Of a stretch of 64,000 bases of DNA, positions 43,359 through 52,390 are shown one piece after another; the first letter of the stretch is position 1, and the number at the start of each line of letters is the position of its first letter. Under the pieces are notes generated by a model. That model was not told the DNA's origin, did no database searches, and worked only from the letters and a program-made list of their open reading frames with translations. Made by a program: the position numbers and the translations under genes. The stretch is from a bacterium (GTDB taxonomy: Bacteria > Planctomycetota > UBA1135 > UBA2386), in assembly GCA_030432695.1 (NCBI GenBank), contig JAUILN010000005.1:1-64000 (forward strand), read 5' to 3'.

Positions 43359-45182
43359 TCAGTTCCCGAAGGTCAGCTCGATGCCGTTCGAGGTAACCAG
43401 CGCCGCGCCGTTGGCGGCCGGCGCGTTGTCGACCACGATGAACTGTGCGTAGATCGACTGGCCCACGAAGGCGGGCAGGTTGGGGATCGGCGCGGGCAGC
43501 GAGTAGCGCACCATGCCGTGGACCGGATCGGTCATGTTCGACGAGTCCGACAGGATGAACCCGTTGGCGGTGGCGTAGGCGAAGCAGCCGGGCATCCCGA
43601 CGCCGGTCAGGTCCGCACCAGCGGGCGCATTCAACGCCGCCCCCATGTTCAGGACCCAGTACTTGCCGGGCTGCGCGCCGCGCAGGAGCAGCTCGAACTG
43701 CGCGCCCAGCGCCGGCTTGCCGTAGACGGTGATCCGCGGCATCGAGCCCTGGCCGCTCGCGCATCCGGGGCCGACCTGGCGGACCCGCGCCGGCGTGCCG
43801 GTCTGACCGACGTCGAGCAGGTCGACGATGCCCTCGTCGTTGGCTTGCCCGAACACGGCGTCGTGGAACGGCGAGCCGGTCAGGATCTCGGCGTAGCCGT
43901 CGCCGTCGTGGTCACCACCGAGCGCCACCGAGAAGCCGTAGGCGCCACCGAGCTGAGGGCCGTTGAAGGTGGCGAGGAGTTGCTCCGGCACCACGTTGCC
44001 GCGGAACACGTGCACAGCTCCGTTCACCGAGCCCGAGCCGCTGTCCAGCACCGCACCAACAGCGACGTCGGGGTGGCCGTCGCCATCGACGTCACCGCCC
44101 CCCGACACCGCGAAGCCGTAGAGGCTGTTCGAGTTCATCCCGGTGAACTGTTGGAGCTGCGCGCCGGTCTGCCCGCTGAACACCACCGCACCACCGAAGT
44201 CGGGGCCCGCGGTGTTGTCGAAGACCAGACCGACCACCACGTCGGCATGACCGTCCCGGTCGATGTCGCCGGCGCCGGAGACGCTGCCGCCGAAGAACGG
44301 CGCGTTGGTCGACGGATGACCGGGCTGTGCCGGTGCGGCCAGGGCGTGGAGGACCGAGCCGTCGAAACCCGAGTAGATGTTGGCCCCACCGGAGAAGCTG
44401 TTCGCACCGACGACGCCGACGATCAGGTCGTCGTAGCCGTCCCGGTCGACGTCGCCCGCGCCGTCGACCGAGAAGCCGAGGAACTGCTGCGCGGCGTTGC
44501 CATAGAACGTGTGCAGGACGATCGGCGGCGTCGGGTTCGCCGCGGTCCAGCCCTCGTGGCTACGCCCCGAGATCACCACCGCGACACCCTCTCCCGGGTT
44601 GGCCGGCCGGAAGCCCACGTAGGCGCCGACGACGATGTCGTCGAAGCCGTCGGCGTTCACGTCGCCGGCACCGGCCACCGAGTAGCCGAAGCGCGCACCG
44701 TCGCGGACCCAGGCCGGGAAGTCCCAGGCATCGAAGCGGAACAGCAGGTTGCCGGTCCGACCCGAGCGCGCGTAGACCGAGCCGGCCTCGTTGTAGTAGG
44801 GTGCCTGGTCGAGCTTGTCTCGGCCGTATGCGCCGTAGACGACGTCGGGATAGCCGTCACCGTCGAGATCTCCCGCGCCGTCGACAGCGCAGCCGAGGAA
44901 GTCGCCGGTGAACCCGCCGCTCCAGCTGTACAGGACCGCGTTGGTTGCTCCCGAGCGCACCTCGACCCGACCGGCCTGGCGACGGCCCGAACCACTGTCG
45001 TGGTCGGCACCGAGGATGATGTCATCGAAGCCGTCGAGGTCGACGTCCCCAGCATTCGCGACGCTCCGGCCGACGTTCTCCTCGAACGTCGTTCCGAGCA
45101 GAACCTGGGTGGAAGAGGGAGTCTGGGCCAGGACGGCAGGCGCCAGCGCAACGGCCAGCAGCAGGGAGAGGGGAGTCTTCAT
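43359..45182 (-). CDS. Secreted FG-GAP/integrin-alpha-like propeller with the C-terminal module
   Basis: 607 residues from ATG 45182 with a clean leader (MKTPLSLLLAVALAPAVLAQ). Seven FG-GAP-type blades follow, each with the Ca-binding loop DxDxDG/DxNxDG and a GxYxG turn: DVDLDGFDDIILGADHDSGS, DLDGDGYPDVVYGAYGRDKL, DVNADGFDDIVVGAYVGFRP, DVDRDGYDDLIVGVVGANSF, DIDRDGHADVVVGLVFDNTA, DVDGDGHPDVAVGAVLDSGS, DHDGDGYAEILTGSPFHDAV. The last ~140 residues are the shared C-terminal module (VGPGCASGQGSMPRITVYGK, MPGCFAYATANGFILSD, SNGIELTFGN). Likely a calcium-dependent surface adhesin or scaffold; no enzyme activity visible. Confidence 0.93.
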   Translation of the reverse strand: MKTPLSLLLAVALAPAVLAQTPSSTQVLLGTTFEENVGRSVANAGDVDLDGFDDIILGADHDSGSGRRQAGRVEVRSGATNAVLYSWSGGFTGDFLGCAVDGAGDLDGDGYPDVVYGAYGRDKLDQAPYYNEAGSVYARSGRTGNLLFRFDAWDFPAWVRDGARFGYSVAGAGDVNADGFDDIVVGAYVGFRPANPGEGVAVVISGRSHEGWTAANPTPPIVLHTFYGNAAQQFLGFSVDGAGDVDRDGYDDLIVGVVGANSFSGGANIYSGFDGSVLHALAAPAQPGHPSTNAPFFGGSVSGAGDIDRDGHADVVVGLVFDNTAGPDFGGAVVFSGQTGAQLQQFTGMNSNSLYGFAVSGGGDVDGDGHPDVAVGAVLDSGSGSVNGAVHVFRGNVVPEQLLATFNGPQLGGAYGFSVALGGDHDGDGYAEILTGSPFHDAVFGQANDEGIVDLLDVGQTGTPARVRQVGPGCASGQGSMPRITVYGKPALGAQFELLLRGAQPGKYWVLNMGAALNAPAGADLTGVGMPGCFAYATANGFILSDSSNMTDPVHGMVRYSLPAPIPNLPAFVGQSIYAQFIVVDNAPAANGAALVTSNGIELTFGN

Positions 45183-45765
45183 GGCGATCGCCTCGGACGG
45201 GCGTTCGTCGACGCGGCAGGGAGCGAGGAAGGGCGAGCTGGGGGGGGCGATCTCCGAGCCGCTTGGACGTTCGAGCCTAGTCCGCGGATCCGTGGTTGTC
45301 GAACCACCCCGAGACCACGACGCGAGAGGTGACCAGGCACGCGTGAGCGCGTTCAGCGAGCGGCCGCAATGACAATGCGCCAGGCCGCTCCCTGCGGGCT
45401 TCGAGGATCGACACCGGGCTCGCGCGCGATCGCGATGGCAACGGATCCGCCCCACGAGTACCGCCGGGACGGACGTCGAGTGCAGCCAGACCGGGCTCCC
45501 GACGACTCCGGCCGGCTCGCTTTGGGACGACGAGAGCCGGGCGGTCCTGGAACCCGAGGACCTCGTCCCCACCTGGTCCTCGTCGCATGCTGCCGTCACC
45601 GGCCCGCGAGCCGCTTCGTGCGGTCCGTGAGACCCCGGGCCTGTGCGATCCACCCGTCCCCCGCGCGGTCGTCCAGCGCTACACTGCACGACCCCGCCCC
45701 CGAAGCGTCCGGCACGGCGCACCGGCCGCTCGCTCCGGACCCCATCAAATCCCTTCTCCACCTCC
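45183..45765. other. Intergenic region between divergent module genes
   Basis: About 580 bases between the FG-GAP gene (minus) and the DNRLRE gene (plus). No credible gene; it should carry both promoters. Frames reading across it are short and antisense to each other. Confidence 0.45.
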
Positions 45766-46869
45766 ATGACTCATCCCCACCGCCCCGACGCAGCGCGTCG
45801 CCGGCTCTTCGCCCCCACCGTCATAGGCCTGGCAACGTGCGTTCTCGCCGCTTCCGGTCTCGTCGGGCAGTCGCAGACCGTGACCCTCGCCTCCGACCGG
45901 GACAATACCGCGTACGAGGAGGGCGACCTCTCGAACGGGATCGGCACCCGGATGTTCTCGGGCTCCACGTTCGCGGACGTCGACCGCCGGGCCTTCGTGC
46001 ACTTCAACGTCGGCCGCGTCGTGCCGGCGGGCTCCACCATCCGCTCGGTCGACCTGCTGCTCGAGGTCGTGATGGTGCGTACCGGCGCTCCCGCGACCCG
46101 CGTCGACGTGCATCGCGTGACGTCCGATTGGGGTGAGGGCAGCTCCTTCGCGTCTCGTGGCCAGGGCGCGGGTGCCCCAGCGACTCCCGGCGACACGACC
46201 TGGACCCACGCCATGTTCCCCGGCACGCGATGGAACAACCTCGGCGGCGACTTCGCGGCGGTCAGTTCCGCGTCCGCCACCGTTCCCGGCATGGGACCGG
46301 TGGTGATCGGCTCGACCAATGCGCTGGTCGCCGACGTCCAGGCGATGCTGGACGTCCCCGCCGGCAACTTCGGCTTCGCGCTGCTCGGCGACGAGAGCAC
46401 CCTCGGTGCGGCCGTGGCGTGGGCCACCCGCGAAGAGCCGAACCCGAGCGCTCAGCCACGGCTGCGGATCACCTACGATCCGCCCAGCGCCGCGGCGACG
46501 GTGTTCGGCAGCGGCTGCTCGGCGGTCTCGCCGTTCGCGATCGCTCCCGTCGGGGTGCCGTCGCTCGGCAACCAGTCGTTCGGGATCCAGTCGAGCGGCA
46601 CGGCCGGACTCCTGGCGCCGACCGCCTCGTTCGCGCTGGCGAGACGCCAGAGCCCGCTGCCCCTGCCCGGCGGTGGCTGCCCGGTGTGGATCGACCCCTC
46701 GTTCATCGTCGCAGCGCTGGCGTTCCCGCAGCCGGGTGGCCTGCTCGGCCTGGCGATCCCGAACGACGCCAACCTGATCGGTGCACGGCTCTACATGCAG
46801 GGCATCGCAGCCAGTTCCAGCGGTGACCCGGTGACCGCGAACGGCATCGAACTGGCTTTCGGCCTCTGA
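45766..46869 (+). CDS. Secreted DNRLRE-domain protein with the C-terminal module
   Basis: 367 residues from ATG 45766 with a leader (LFAPTVIGLATCVLAASGLV). Residues ~37-220 are a DNRLRE domain (TVTLASDRDNTAYEEGDLSN, VDRRAFVHFNVGRVVPAGST, VDLLLEVVMVRTGAPATRVD), a domain found in large bacterial surface proteins. The last ~125 residues are the shared module, opening with GSGCSAVSPFAIAPVGVPSL and ending TANGIELAFGL. Exported; no catalytic motif. It shares its promoter region with the FG-GAP gene. Confidence 0.88.
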   Translation: MTHPHRPDAARRRLFAPTVIGLATCVLAASGLVGQSQTVTLASDRDNTAYEEGDLSNGIGTRMFSGSTFADVDRRAFVHFNVGRVVPAGSTIRSVDLLLEVVMVRTGAPATRVDVHRVTSDWGEGSSFASRGQGAGAPATPGDTTWTHAMFPGTRWNNLGGDFAAVSSASATVPGMGPVVIGSTNALVADVQAMLDVPAGNFGFALLGDESTLGAAVAWATREEPNPSAQPRLRITYDPPSAAATVFGSGCSAVSPFAIAPVGVPSLGNQSFGIQSSGTAGLLAPTASFALARRQSPLPLPGGGCPVWIDPSFIVAALAFPQPGGLLGLAIPNDANLIGARLYMQGIAASSSGDPVTANGIELAFGL

Positions 46870-46910
46870 TCCCCATCGCGCCCGGCCTCGCGGCGCGCTC
46901 GATCCAGACC

Positions 46911-49061
46911 TTGCGCAGCGCTCCAGCATCGTCCGGTCCGCGGCTCGACGCGGACGCGCTCTCGAGGTGGTTCTGGCCGGCCGGCGTCGCGCTGTCCCTG
47001 CTGTTCGTCGCGCTCTCGATCTACGCCGCGTGGAGCACCCCGTGGACGGTCGACGAACCGACCTACGTCACGGCCGGCGAGCTGCTGCGTGCGGAGCTCC
47101 GATGGGACACCGGCACCTCGCGGTTGCACGGTCCCCTGCCGTTCTACGCCAACCAGTTCGGCGCCGCGCTCGGCTTCACCACCACGCCCCTCGACGACTA
47201 CCGCATTCCCGGACGACTCGGGATGCTGGTGTTCTCGATCGCCGGCTTCTGGATCACCGGTGCGCTGGCGTCCCGTTGGTTCGGTCGACCCGCCGCGCTC
47301 GCCACGCTGCTGCTGTACGCGACGTGTCCCGTGCTGCTCGTCCACGGGTCGCTGATGACCACCGACAACTCGCTGGTGCCGTTCTACGTCGGCGCCCTCG
47401 GGGTGACCTGGTGGTTCCTGATCAGGCCGACCTGGGGTCAGCCGTGGTTGCTCGGAGCGCTGGTCGGTGCGGCGCTCGCAACCAAGTATCTCGGCCTGTT
47501 CCTGGTCCCGATCCTGGCGCTGGTCCTCGCCATCGCCCTGCTGCGCGGTTTCCGACCAGCCCTCGCCTGGTCGCGGCGGCGTGACCACCTGCTGGCCCGC
47601 ACCGGCGACGCACTCCTCGCTGCGGTGCTGGTCGGACTGGTCGCGTGGGCCACGCTCTGGATCTGCTACGGCCTCCGGCCAGCGGGCTTCGAGGCGACCA
47701 CGTCGCCGACCCTGAGCGCCTTCTTCGCCCGGCTGCTCGAGATTCCCGCCGTGCCCGCGATCCTGCGCCTGTTGCCGGAGCCGTGGGTCCTGGGCGTGGA
47801 CTACATGAAGTACTATTCGGAGTCCGGCGGCCTGGCCTGGTTCGCCGGTCGGGTCGGCGACGGATCCCCGCTCTACTACGTCACCGCCCTGGCGACCAAG
47901 CTGCCGCTCGCCGCGCTGTTCCTGTTGCTGGTCGGCCTGGCGACACGCACGCCACGCTGGCCGCGTCACGCCGCGCCGATCTGCGTCCTGGGCATCGCCG
48001 TGCCGCTCGTCTACCTGTCGCTGTTCCAGTCGCTGCAGATCGGCCTGCGGCACATGCTCCAGGTGCTGCCACTGTTGATGCTGATCGCCGGCCGAGGTTT
48101 CGCGGCGCTCTGCACCGCGGGTCCCGCGATCCGCCTGCGTCGCGCGCTCGCCGCCGCTTCGGTCCTCGGACTGTCGGGGTTCCTGGCCCTGCATCGCGCC
48201 GACCTGCTCGGAGCCTTCCATGTCCTGAGTCCGCGGCCATCATGGCTGTACATCGACTCGAACCTCGACTGGACCAGTCCGGTGGTCGGTCGCGATCCCC
48301 ATCTCGACGCGGTCCTGAGCCGGCACCCCGACTCGCAACGGGTGCATGCCGCCTCGGGTCCCCGCACCGGCACGGTCCACTTCCGCGCCATCGACTTCCT
48401 GCAGGGTGCCGGCCCCGACGGCGCGCCCACGCACTGGCTGGCCTCGCTGACTCCGATCGAACGGCGAGCTGGGTGGCTGGTGTTCCAGGTCGATCCCGCC
48501 GACCTCGAACGCGCCGCGGACCTCCCGGGCCTGCAGCCCGCCGCTCGCGCCCGCCGCCTGGTCGACGCCGCGATCGCCGAGGCCGTCGACCTCGATCCGA
48601 AGCGGGCACTCACCCTGCTCGACCGGATCCCGAACACCGACCCACCCGACCCGCGTGTGCCGGCAGTGCGCGCCCTCGCCCTGCGGCGGACCGCGACGCC
48701 CGGCGACCCGGTGCCCGCCGCCCTGGCCCTCGCCGTGGGCCGCTACGATCTCGTCGCCGCCGATCCCGCCGCGCCTCCGGGTCTCCGGGCCCAGGCCGCC
48801 TACCAGACCTTCCGGTGGCCGGAGGCCCTGGCGATCCTGGAAGCGGCAGCCGCCGAGTCGCCCCTCGACCCGGCGGCTGCGTTGCTGGAGATCGGTCTCC
48901 TGCGCCTCCTGGAGCGCCCCGCCGAGGCTCTCGAGCGCCTGCGAGCGCTCGCCGACCGGCCTGACTCGCCGCCCGCGGTCACCCTCGACGCGATGCGCGA
49001 GGAGCTGCAGCGTCTCGCAGAGGAAAACGCCCGGGTCGACGCCCGCCGGCCCCGCCGCTGA
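46911..49061 (+). CDS. GT-C membrane glycosyltransferase (PMT/ArnT-like)
   Basis: 716 residues starting TTG 46911 (MRSAPASSGPRLDADALSRW), the only start before the first helix. Residues ~1-440 contain about ten membrane helices (FWPAGVALSLLFVALSIYAA, GALASRWFGRPAALATLLLY, PWLLGALVGAALATKYLGLF, ALLAAVLVGLVAWATLWICY). The catalytic DE is in DEPTYVTAGELLRAE near the end of the first helix, as in GT-C enzymes using lipid-phosphate sugar donors. A hydrophilic, Ala/Leu-rich C-terminal third (residues ~510-715) resembles a periplasmic TPR-like tail. It would glycosylate proteins or lipids on the outer face of the membrane. It follows the DNRLRE gene by 41 bases on the same strand. Confidence 0.88.
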   Translation: MRSAPASSGPRLDADALSRWFWPAGVALSLLFVALSIYAAWSTPWTVDEPTYVTAGELLRAELRWDTGTSRLHGPLPFYANQFGAALGFTTTPLDDYRIPGRLGMLVFSIAGFWITGALASRWFGRPAALATLLLYATCPVLLVHGSLMTTDNSLVPFYVGALGVTWWFLIRPTWGQPWLLGALVGAALATKYLGLFLVPILALVLAIALLRGFRPALAWSRRRDHLLARTGDALLAAVLVGLVAWATLWICYGLRPAGFEATTSPTLSAFFARLLEIPAVPAILRLLPEPWVLGVDYMKYYSESGGLAWFAGRVGDGSPLYYVTALATKLPLAALFLLLVGLATRTPRWPRHAAPICVLGIAVPLVYLSLFQSLQIGLRHMLQVLPLLMLIAGRGFAALCTAGPAIRLRRALAAASVLGLSGFLALHRADLLGAFHVLSPRPSWLYIDSNLDWTSPVVGRDPHLDAVLSRHPDSQRVHAASGPRTGTVHFRAIDFLQGAGPDGAPTHWLASLTPIERRAGWLVFQVDPADLERAADLPGLQPAARARRLVDAAIAEAVDLDPKRALTLLDRIPNTDPPDPRVPAVRALALRRTATPGDPVPAALALAVGRYDLVAADPAAPPGLRAQAAYQTFRWPEALAILEAAAAESPLDPAAALLEIGLLRLLERPAEALERLRALADRPDSPPAVTLDAMREELQRLAEENARVDARRPRR

Positions 49062-49238
49062 CCTCCGGCGAGGCGGTCATTCCCCAAAGTCCTGGCCCAC
49101 AATGCCGCCCGACAGCGTTTGCGGGCTTGCACCCCCATCGGCGCTGCCTATCGTGCAGCCCGGACGGGGTGCCGGACGAATAGCTACCGGCTCCTTCGTC
49201 GAGGCGACGGAACGCCTCCGCAGGGCGGAGACGACGAG

Positions 49239-49985
49239 ATGACCACAAGACTCTTCGTAGGCAACCTGTCCTACGACACGACCGAGGATTCCCTCGGAGC
49301 GGCCTTCGGCGCCGATGGGCGCAATGTCCGCCGTGTCTCCATCCTGCTCGACCGCGAGACCGGCCGCCCGCGCGGCTTCGGTTTCGTCGACATGGCCACC
49401 GACGAGGATGCCCATGCGGCGATCGCGGCCATGGATGGGTTCGAACTCGACGGGCGCTCGCTGCGTGTCGACATCGCCAAGGAACGTCAGGCCGGACCGG
49501 GAGGCGGCGATCGGGGCCCGCGCCCCGACGCCGGCCGACGTGGCGGCAGCGACCGCGGCGGCCCCCCGCCGCGTCGCGACGGTGGCGGCGACCGCCCCCC
49601 GCGGCGCGAGTTCCGTGACGAAGGCCGTCCGCCTCGGGAGGAGCGATCCTTCGACGGCGACCGCGGCGGCGCGGACCGCGGCGGGAGTGACCGTGGAGGC
49701 GGTGATCGTGCGGCCGGTGACCGTGGGGCCGGTGACCGTGGAGGCAGTGACCGGAGCGGCGGGGACCGACCTGCGCCCTCTCGCGACCGGCCTCGCCAGT
49801 TCCGCCGTGACGACGCACCGCCTCGGGGTGGTGGCTGGGACGATCCCTCGCCGCCCTCACGCGGCGGCCCCAAGCGCGGCGGCAACAAGAAGGGTCGCAA
49901 GGGCCGCGGCGGCGACGACGACAGCTTCGGCGCCTGGGACGGCAACTTCGACTCGCTCTCCGACGACTTCGACGACGAGTACTGA
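49239..49985 (+). CDS. RRM RNA-binding protein with Arg/Gly/Asp-rich tail
   Basis: 248 residues from ATG 49239. Residues 1-80 are one RNA-recognition motif with RNP2 (LFVGNL at 5) and RNP1 (RGFGFVDM at 45). The rest is low complexity, Gly/Arg/Asp-rich: repeats of GGDRG, GGSDRG and PPRR (residues ~85-190), then KRGGNKKGRKGRGGDDD and an acidic end (SDDFDDEY). Short bacterial RRM proteins with RGG-type tails are RNA chaperones, often cold-induced. The tail DNA contains 15-bp tandem near-repeats (around 49665-49760), a slippage-prone stretch. Monocistronic. Confidence 0.9.
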   Translation: MTTRLFVGNLSYDTTEDSLGAAFGADGRNVRRVSILLDRETGRPRGFGFVDMATDEDAHAAIAAMDGFELDGRSLRVDIAKERQAGPGGGDRGPRPDAGRRGGSDRGGPPPRRDGGGDRPPRREFRDEGRPPREERSFDGDRGGADRGGSDRGGGDRAAGDRGAGDRGGSDRSGGDRPAPSRDRPRQFRRDDAPPRGGGWDDPSPPSRGGPKRGGNKKGRKGRGGDDDSFGAWDGNFDSLSDDFDDEY

Positions 49986-50079
49986 TTCTGGAGGTCGTCG
50001 CGGCACGCGACGAACTCCGGCAGGAGTCGAATCGGTCGCCCTTTGGCGGGACCCTCCGGGCCCGCGCAGGGCGCGCCGA

Positions 50080-51198
50080 TCAGCGCCCGTCGGCCGCAGT
50101 CAGTCGCGCCCACGCCGTCACCACCAGCGCGGTGGCGACCAGCGGATCGTCCTCCTTCATCGCCGCCGAGTCGCCGACGATCGAGCCATCGGCCCGCTGC
50201 CTGCCGCACAGCGCCGCGCTGAGTCGACGTCCCTGCTCCGAGGATCCGTCGACGACCCGACTGGCCGCCTCCGACCAGTAGATCCGCAGCGCTGCCTCGA
50301 GATGCTGTTGCTCGGCCCGGAAGCCGGGCACCCGCTCGGCGCTGAAGCGCTCACGCAACCATTCCTCCGCCGCTGTGCGACGCGCCGCATCGCGCGGGTC
50401 GTCGAGGACGCGCAAGGCTCGCAGACCGTCCGCGGTCGTGGTGCCGATGGGCAACGGACATCCCCGGTCGTCGAGCCCCGCCTTGCTGCGCGCATGCACG
50501 GGAGCGGTGGTGAAGGCGAAGCCTCCCAGTGCTCCTCCCTCCCCGCAGAGATCCTGGCAGCGGAGCACGAAACCCCGCGCGGCGACCAGCATCGGATCGT
50601 CACGCGACACACCGGCGACCACGAGACCCTCGATCGCCGCGGAGGTGGTGGCCAGGGAAAGGAGCTCGGCACCGTCGGGCGCGCGAGGCGGACCGTCGCC
50701 GAGACCGAAGCCGCCGTGCTCCGGCCGATCCGCAGCCCAGCCATTGGACTCGATCAGCTGCACCGCGCGCAGGAACGCCACCGCCCGCCGCGCCAGCTCC
50801 CGATGCCGGTCGAGGCGGTTGGAGGCCCCCAGCGCCTGCAGGGTCAGCGCTGCCGTCCAGGCCGGATAGTCGACCGGCGCCGCGTCGAACGGCTGCCCGT
50901 CGAGGAACTCGAAGCCGCGCTCGACCTGTCGCAGTCGCTCGGCAGAGGGTGCCGACTCCGAGAGCACCAGGGCGCGGAGCACCACCGCGGTGGTCGACCG
51001 GCCGGCGCGCAGCACCGCGTAGTCGGTCGATCGGAACGAGCCATCCTCCGACTGTCGCGACAACAGCCACTGCTCCGCGCGGGCCGATCCCTCGGGCCTG
51101 GATCCTCCGATCCCGGTGAGATCCGTCAGGGCCACCGCGGCCACCAGGAGACCTCCCCCGAGCAGCGCCAGCCCCCCGGCGAGGCTCGCACGCCTCAC
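50080..51198 (-). CDS. Alpha/alpha-toroid (prenyltransferase/squalene-oxidase repeat) protein
   Basis: 372 residues. The GTG start at 51198 overlaps the upstream stop as GTGA, so the two toroid genes are co-translated. A single N-terminal hydrophobic segment (LAGGLALLGGGLLVAAVALT) anchors or exports it. Toroid motifs of the QWLLSRQSEDGSFRST type, then VVLRALVLSESAPSAERLRQ, AWTAALTLQALGASNRLDRH, TTSAAIEGLVVAGVSRDDPM and LVATALVVTAWARLTAADGR follow the alpha-alpha barrel seen in terpene cyclase-like and planctomycete 'squalene-oxidase repeat' proteins. The catalytic DxDD of squalene-hopene cyclase is not visible, so it is likely a non-cyclase member. Confidence 0.8.
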   Translation of the reverse strand: MRRASLAGGLALLGGGLLVAAVALTDLTGIGGSRPEGSARAEQWLLSRQSEDGSFRSTDYAVLRAGRSTTAVVLRALVLSESAPSAERLRQVERGFEFLDGQPFDAAPVDYPAWTAALTLQALGASNRLDRHRELARRAVAFLRAVQLIESNGWAADRPEHGGFGLGDGPPRAPDGAELLSLATTSAAIEGLVVAGVSRDDPMLVAARGFVLRCQDLCGEGGALGGFAFTTAPVHARSKAGLDDRGCPLPIGTTTADGLRALRVLDDPRDAARRTAAEEWLRERFSAERVPGFRAEQQHLEAALRIYWSEAASRVVDGSSEQGRRLSAALCGRQRADGSIVGDSAAMKEDDPLVATALVVTAWARLTAADGR

Positions 51199-52259
51199 CG
51201 CTCGACCATCGGCAGCATGCGCGCCGGCGACAGCAGGGTCAGGATCGACGTCGCCGTGCAGAACACGCGGCCGGTGATGCAGTGGTGCCCGAGCCAGCTG
51301 CCGTCCTTGTTCTGGCAGGCCCCGAGCGCCTGGGTCATCGCATCGAAGTAGTTGCTGGCGACCGGGCCACCCTCGATCCCGAGCGCCTGCACCGCGAACA
51401 GCGCCCCGAGGAACTCCTCGCCGCCCTCGCGCCCACCGACGTCCTGGTCGAACGACATCTTCACCAGGACCTCGGTCGCCTTGATCCCCTCGGGGCTGTG
51501 GCCTTCTCCCATGCCGTAGAGCACGCGCAGCCCACCGGCCTGGGTGACGAAGCGCATCTGCCGCCCCCACTTCTGGTCGCGGAAAGCCCCCTGCCCGGCG
51601 TCGTACACGTCCTGCTTCAGGTAGCGGACCACCTTGTCGGCCGACGCGCCGTGCACCGCGATGCCGGCGTCGTGCGCCTGCCGCAACGCCAGCCAGGCGC
51701 TGATCGTGGTCAGGATCGGCTCGTAGCTGGTCTCCCACTCGCCGTTGGCCTTCTGCAGCGAACTGATCCGATCGACTGCTTGCTGGAGCTGGTCCTGGAT
51801 CCGCTCGTCGTCGTGGGTGTCGATCGCGTTGCCGAGGACCTGCGAGTAGAGCAGCGTCGCCAGGTAGAGGTCGATGTTCTCGCCGAGCTTGCGCTGCAAC
51901 AGCGTGCCCTGGTCACGGCCACCGTCGTTGGAACCGAAGTACGGGATCCGCGACGCCAACCAGTCGAGGCCACGACGGATCTCGCGGTAGTAGCGCCCGC
52001 GCGTGCCGGTCGAGCCGGTCGACATGAGCGCGAGCGTGGCGATGCAGGTGTTGCCGACTTCGCCGGGGAAGCCGGGGTTGTCGCCCCAGGAACCGTCGCC
52101 GTTCTGGGCCGCGCACAACCAGTCGAGCGCCGGACGGGCGATCCTGCGAGCCGCCTCCGGAACCCCGGCCAGGGCGTCCTGCACCGGCGGCGGAGACGCC
52201 GATCCGGACAGCGCGGCGCACGAGAGCGCCAACAGATTCGCAAGGACACGTCGTTTCAT
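51195..52259 (-). CDS. Secreted alpha/alpha-toroid (squalene-oxidase repeat) protein
   Basis: 354 residues from ATG 52259: leader MKRRVLANLLALSCAALSGS. Toroid repeats with the QNGDGSW signature are clear: CAAQNGDGSWGDNPGFPGEV, ATLALMSTGSTGTRGRYYRE, SLQKANGEWETSYEPILTTI, QNKDGSWLGHHCITGRVFCT. These QW-type repeats form alpha-alpha barrels; in planctomycetes many such proteins are exported and of unknown role. It is the first gene of the coupled pair, and is divergent from the DUF1549/1553 gene 131 bases away. Confidence 0.85.
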   Translation of the reverse strand: MKRRVLANLLALSCAALSGSASPPPVQDALAGVPEAARRIARPALDWLCAAQNGDGSWGDNPGFPGEVGNTCIATLALMSTGSTGTRGRYYREIRRGLDWLASRIPYFGSNDGGRDQGTLLQRKLGENIDLYLATLLYSQVLGNAIDTHDDERIQDQLQQAVDRISSLQKANGEWETSYEPILTTISAWLALRQAHDAGIAVHGASADKVVRYLKQDVYDAGQGAFRDQKWGRQMRFVTQAGGLRVLYGMGEGHSPEGIKATEVLVKMSFDQDVGGREGGEEFLGALFAVQALGIEGGPVASNYFDAMTQALGACQNKDGSWLGHHCITGRVFCTATSILTLLSPARMLPMVER

Positions 52260-52390
52260 CGCCTGATCACGGAGGTCGCCGGGGGATCCGCGCAGCCTAA
52301 GCGCCCGCACGGGGTTCTTGGGCACGATCCCGAACACCCGGTAGGATCTCCACGCCGCGACGACCAGCCGTGGCGCCACGGACAGGACCC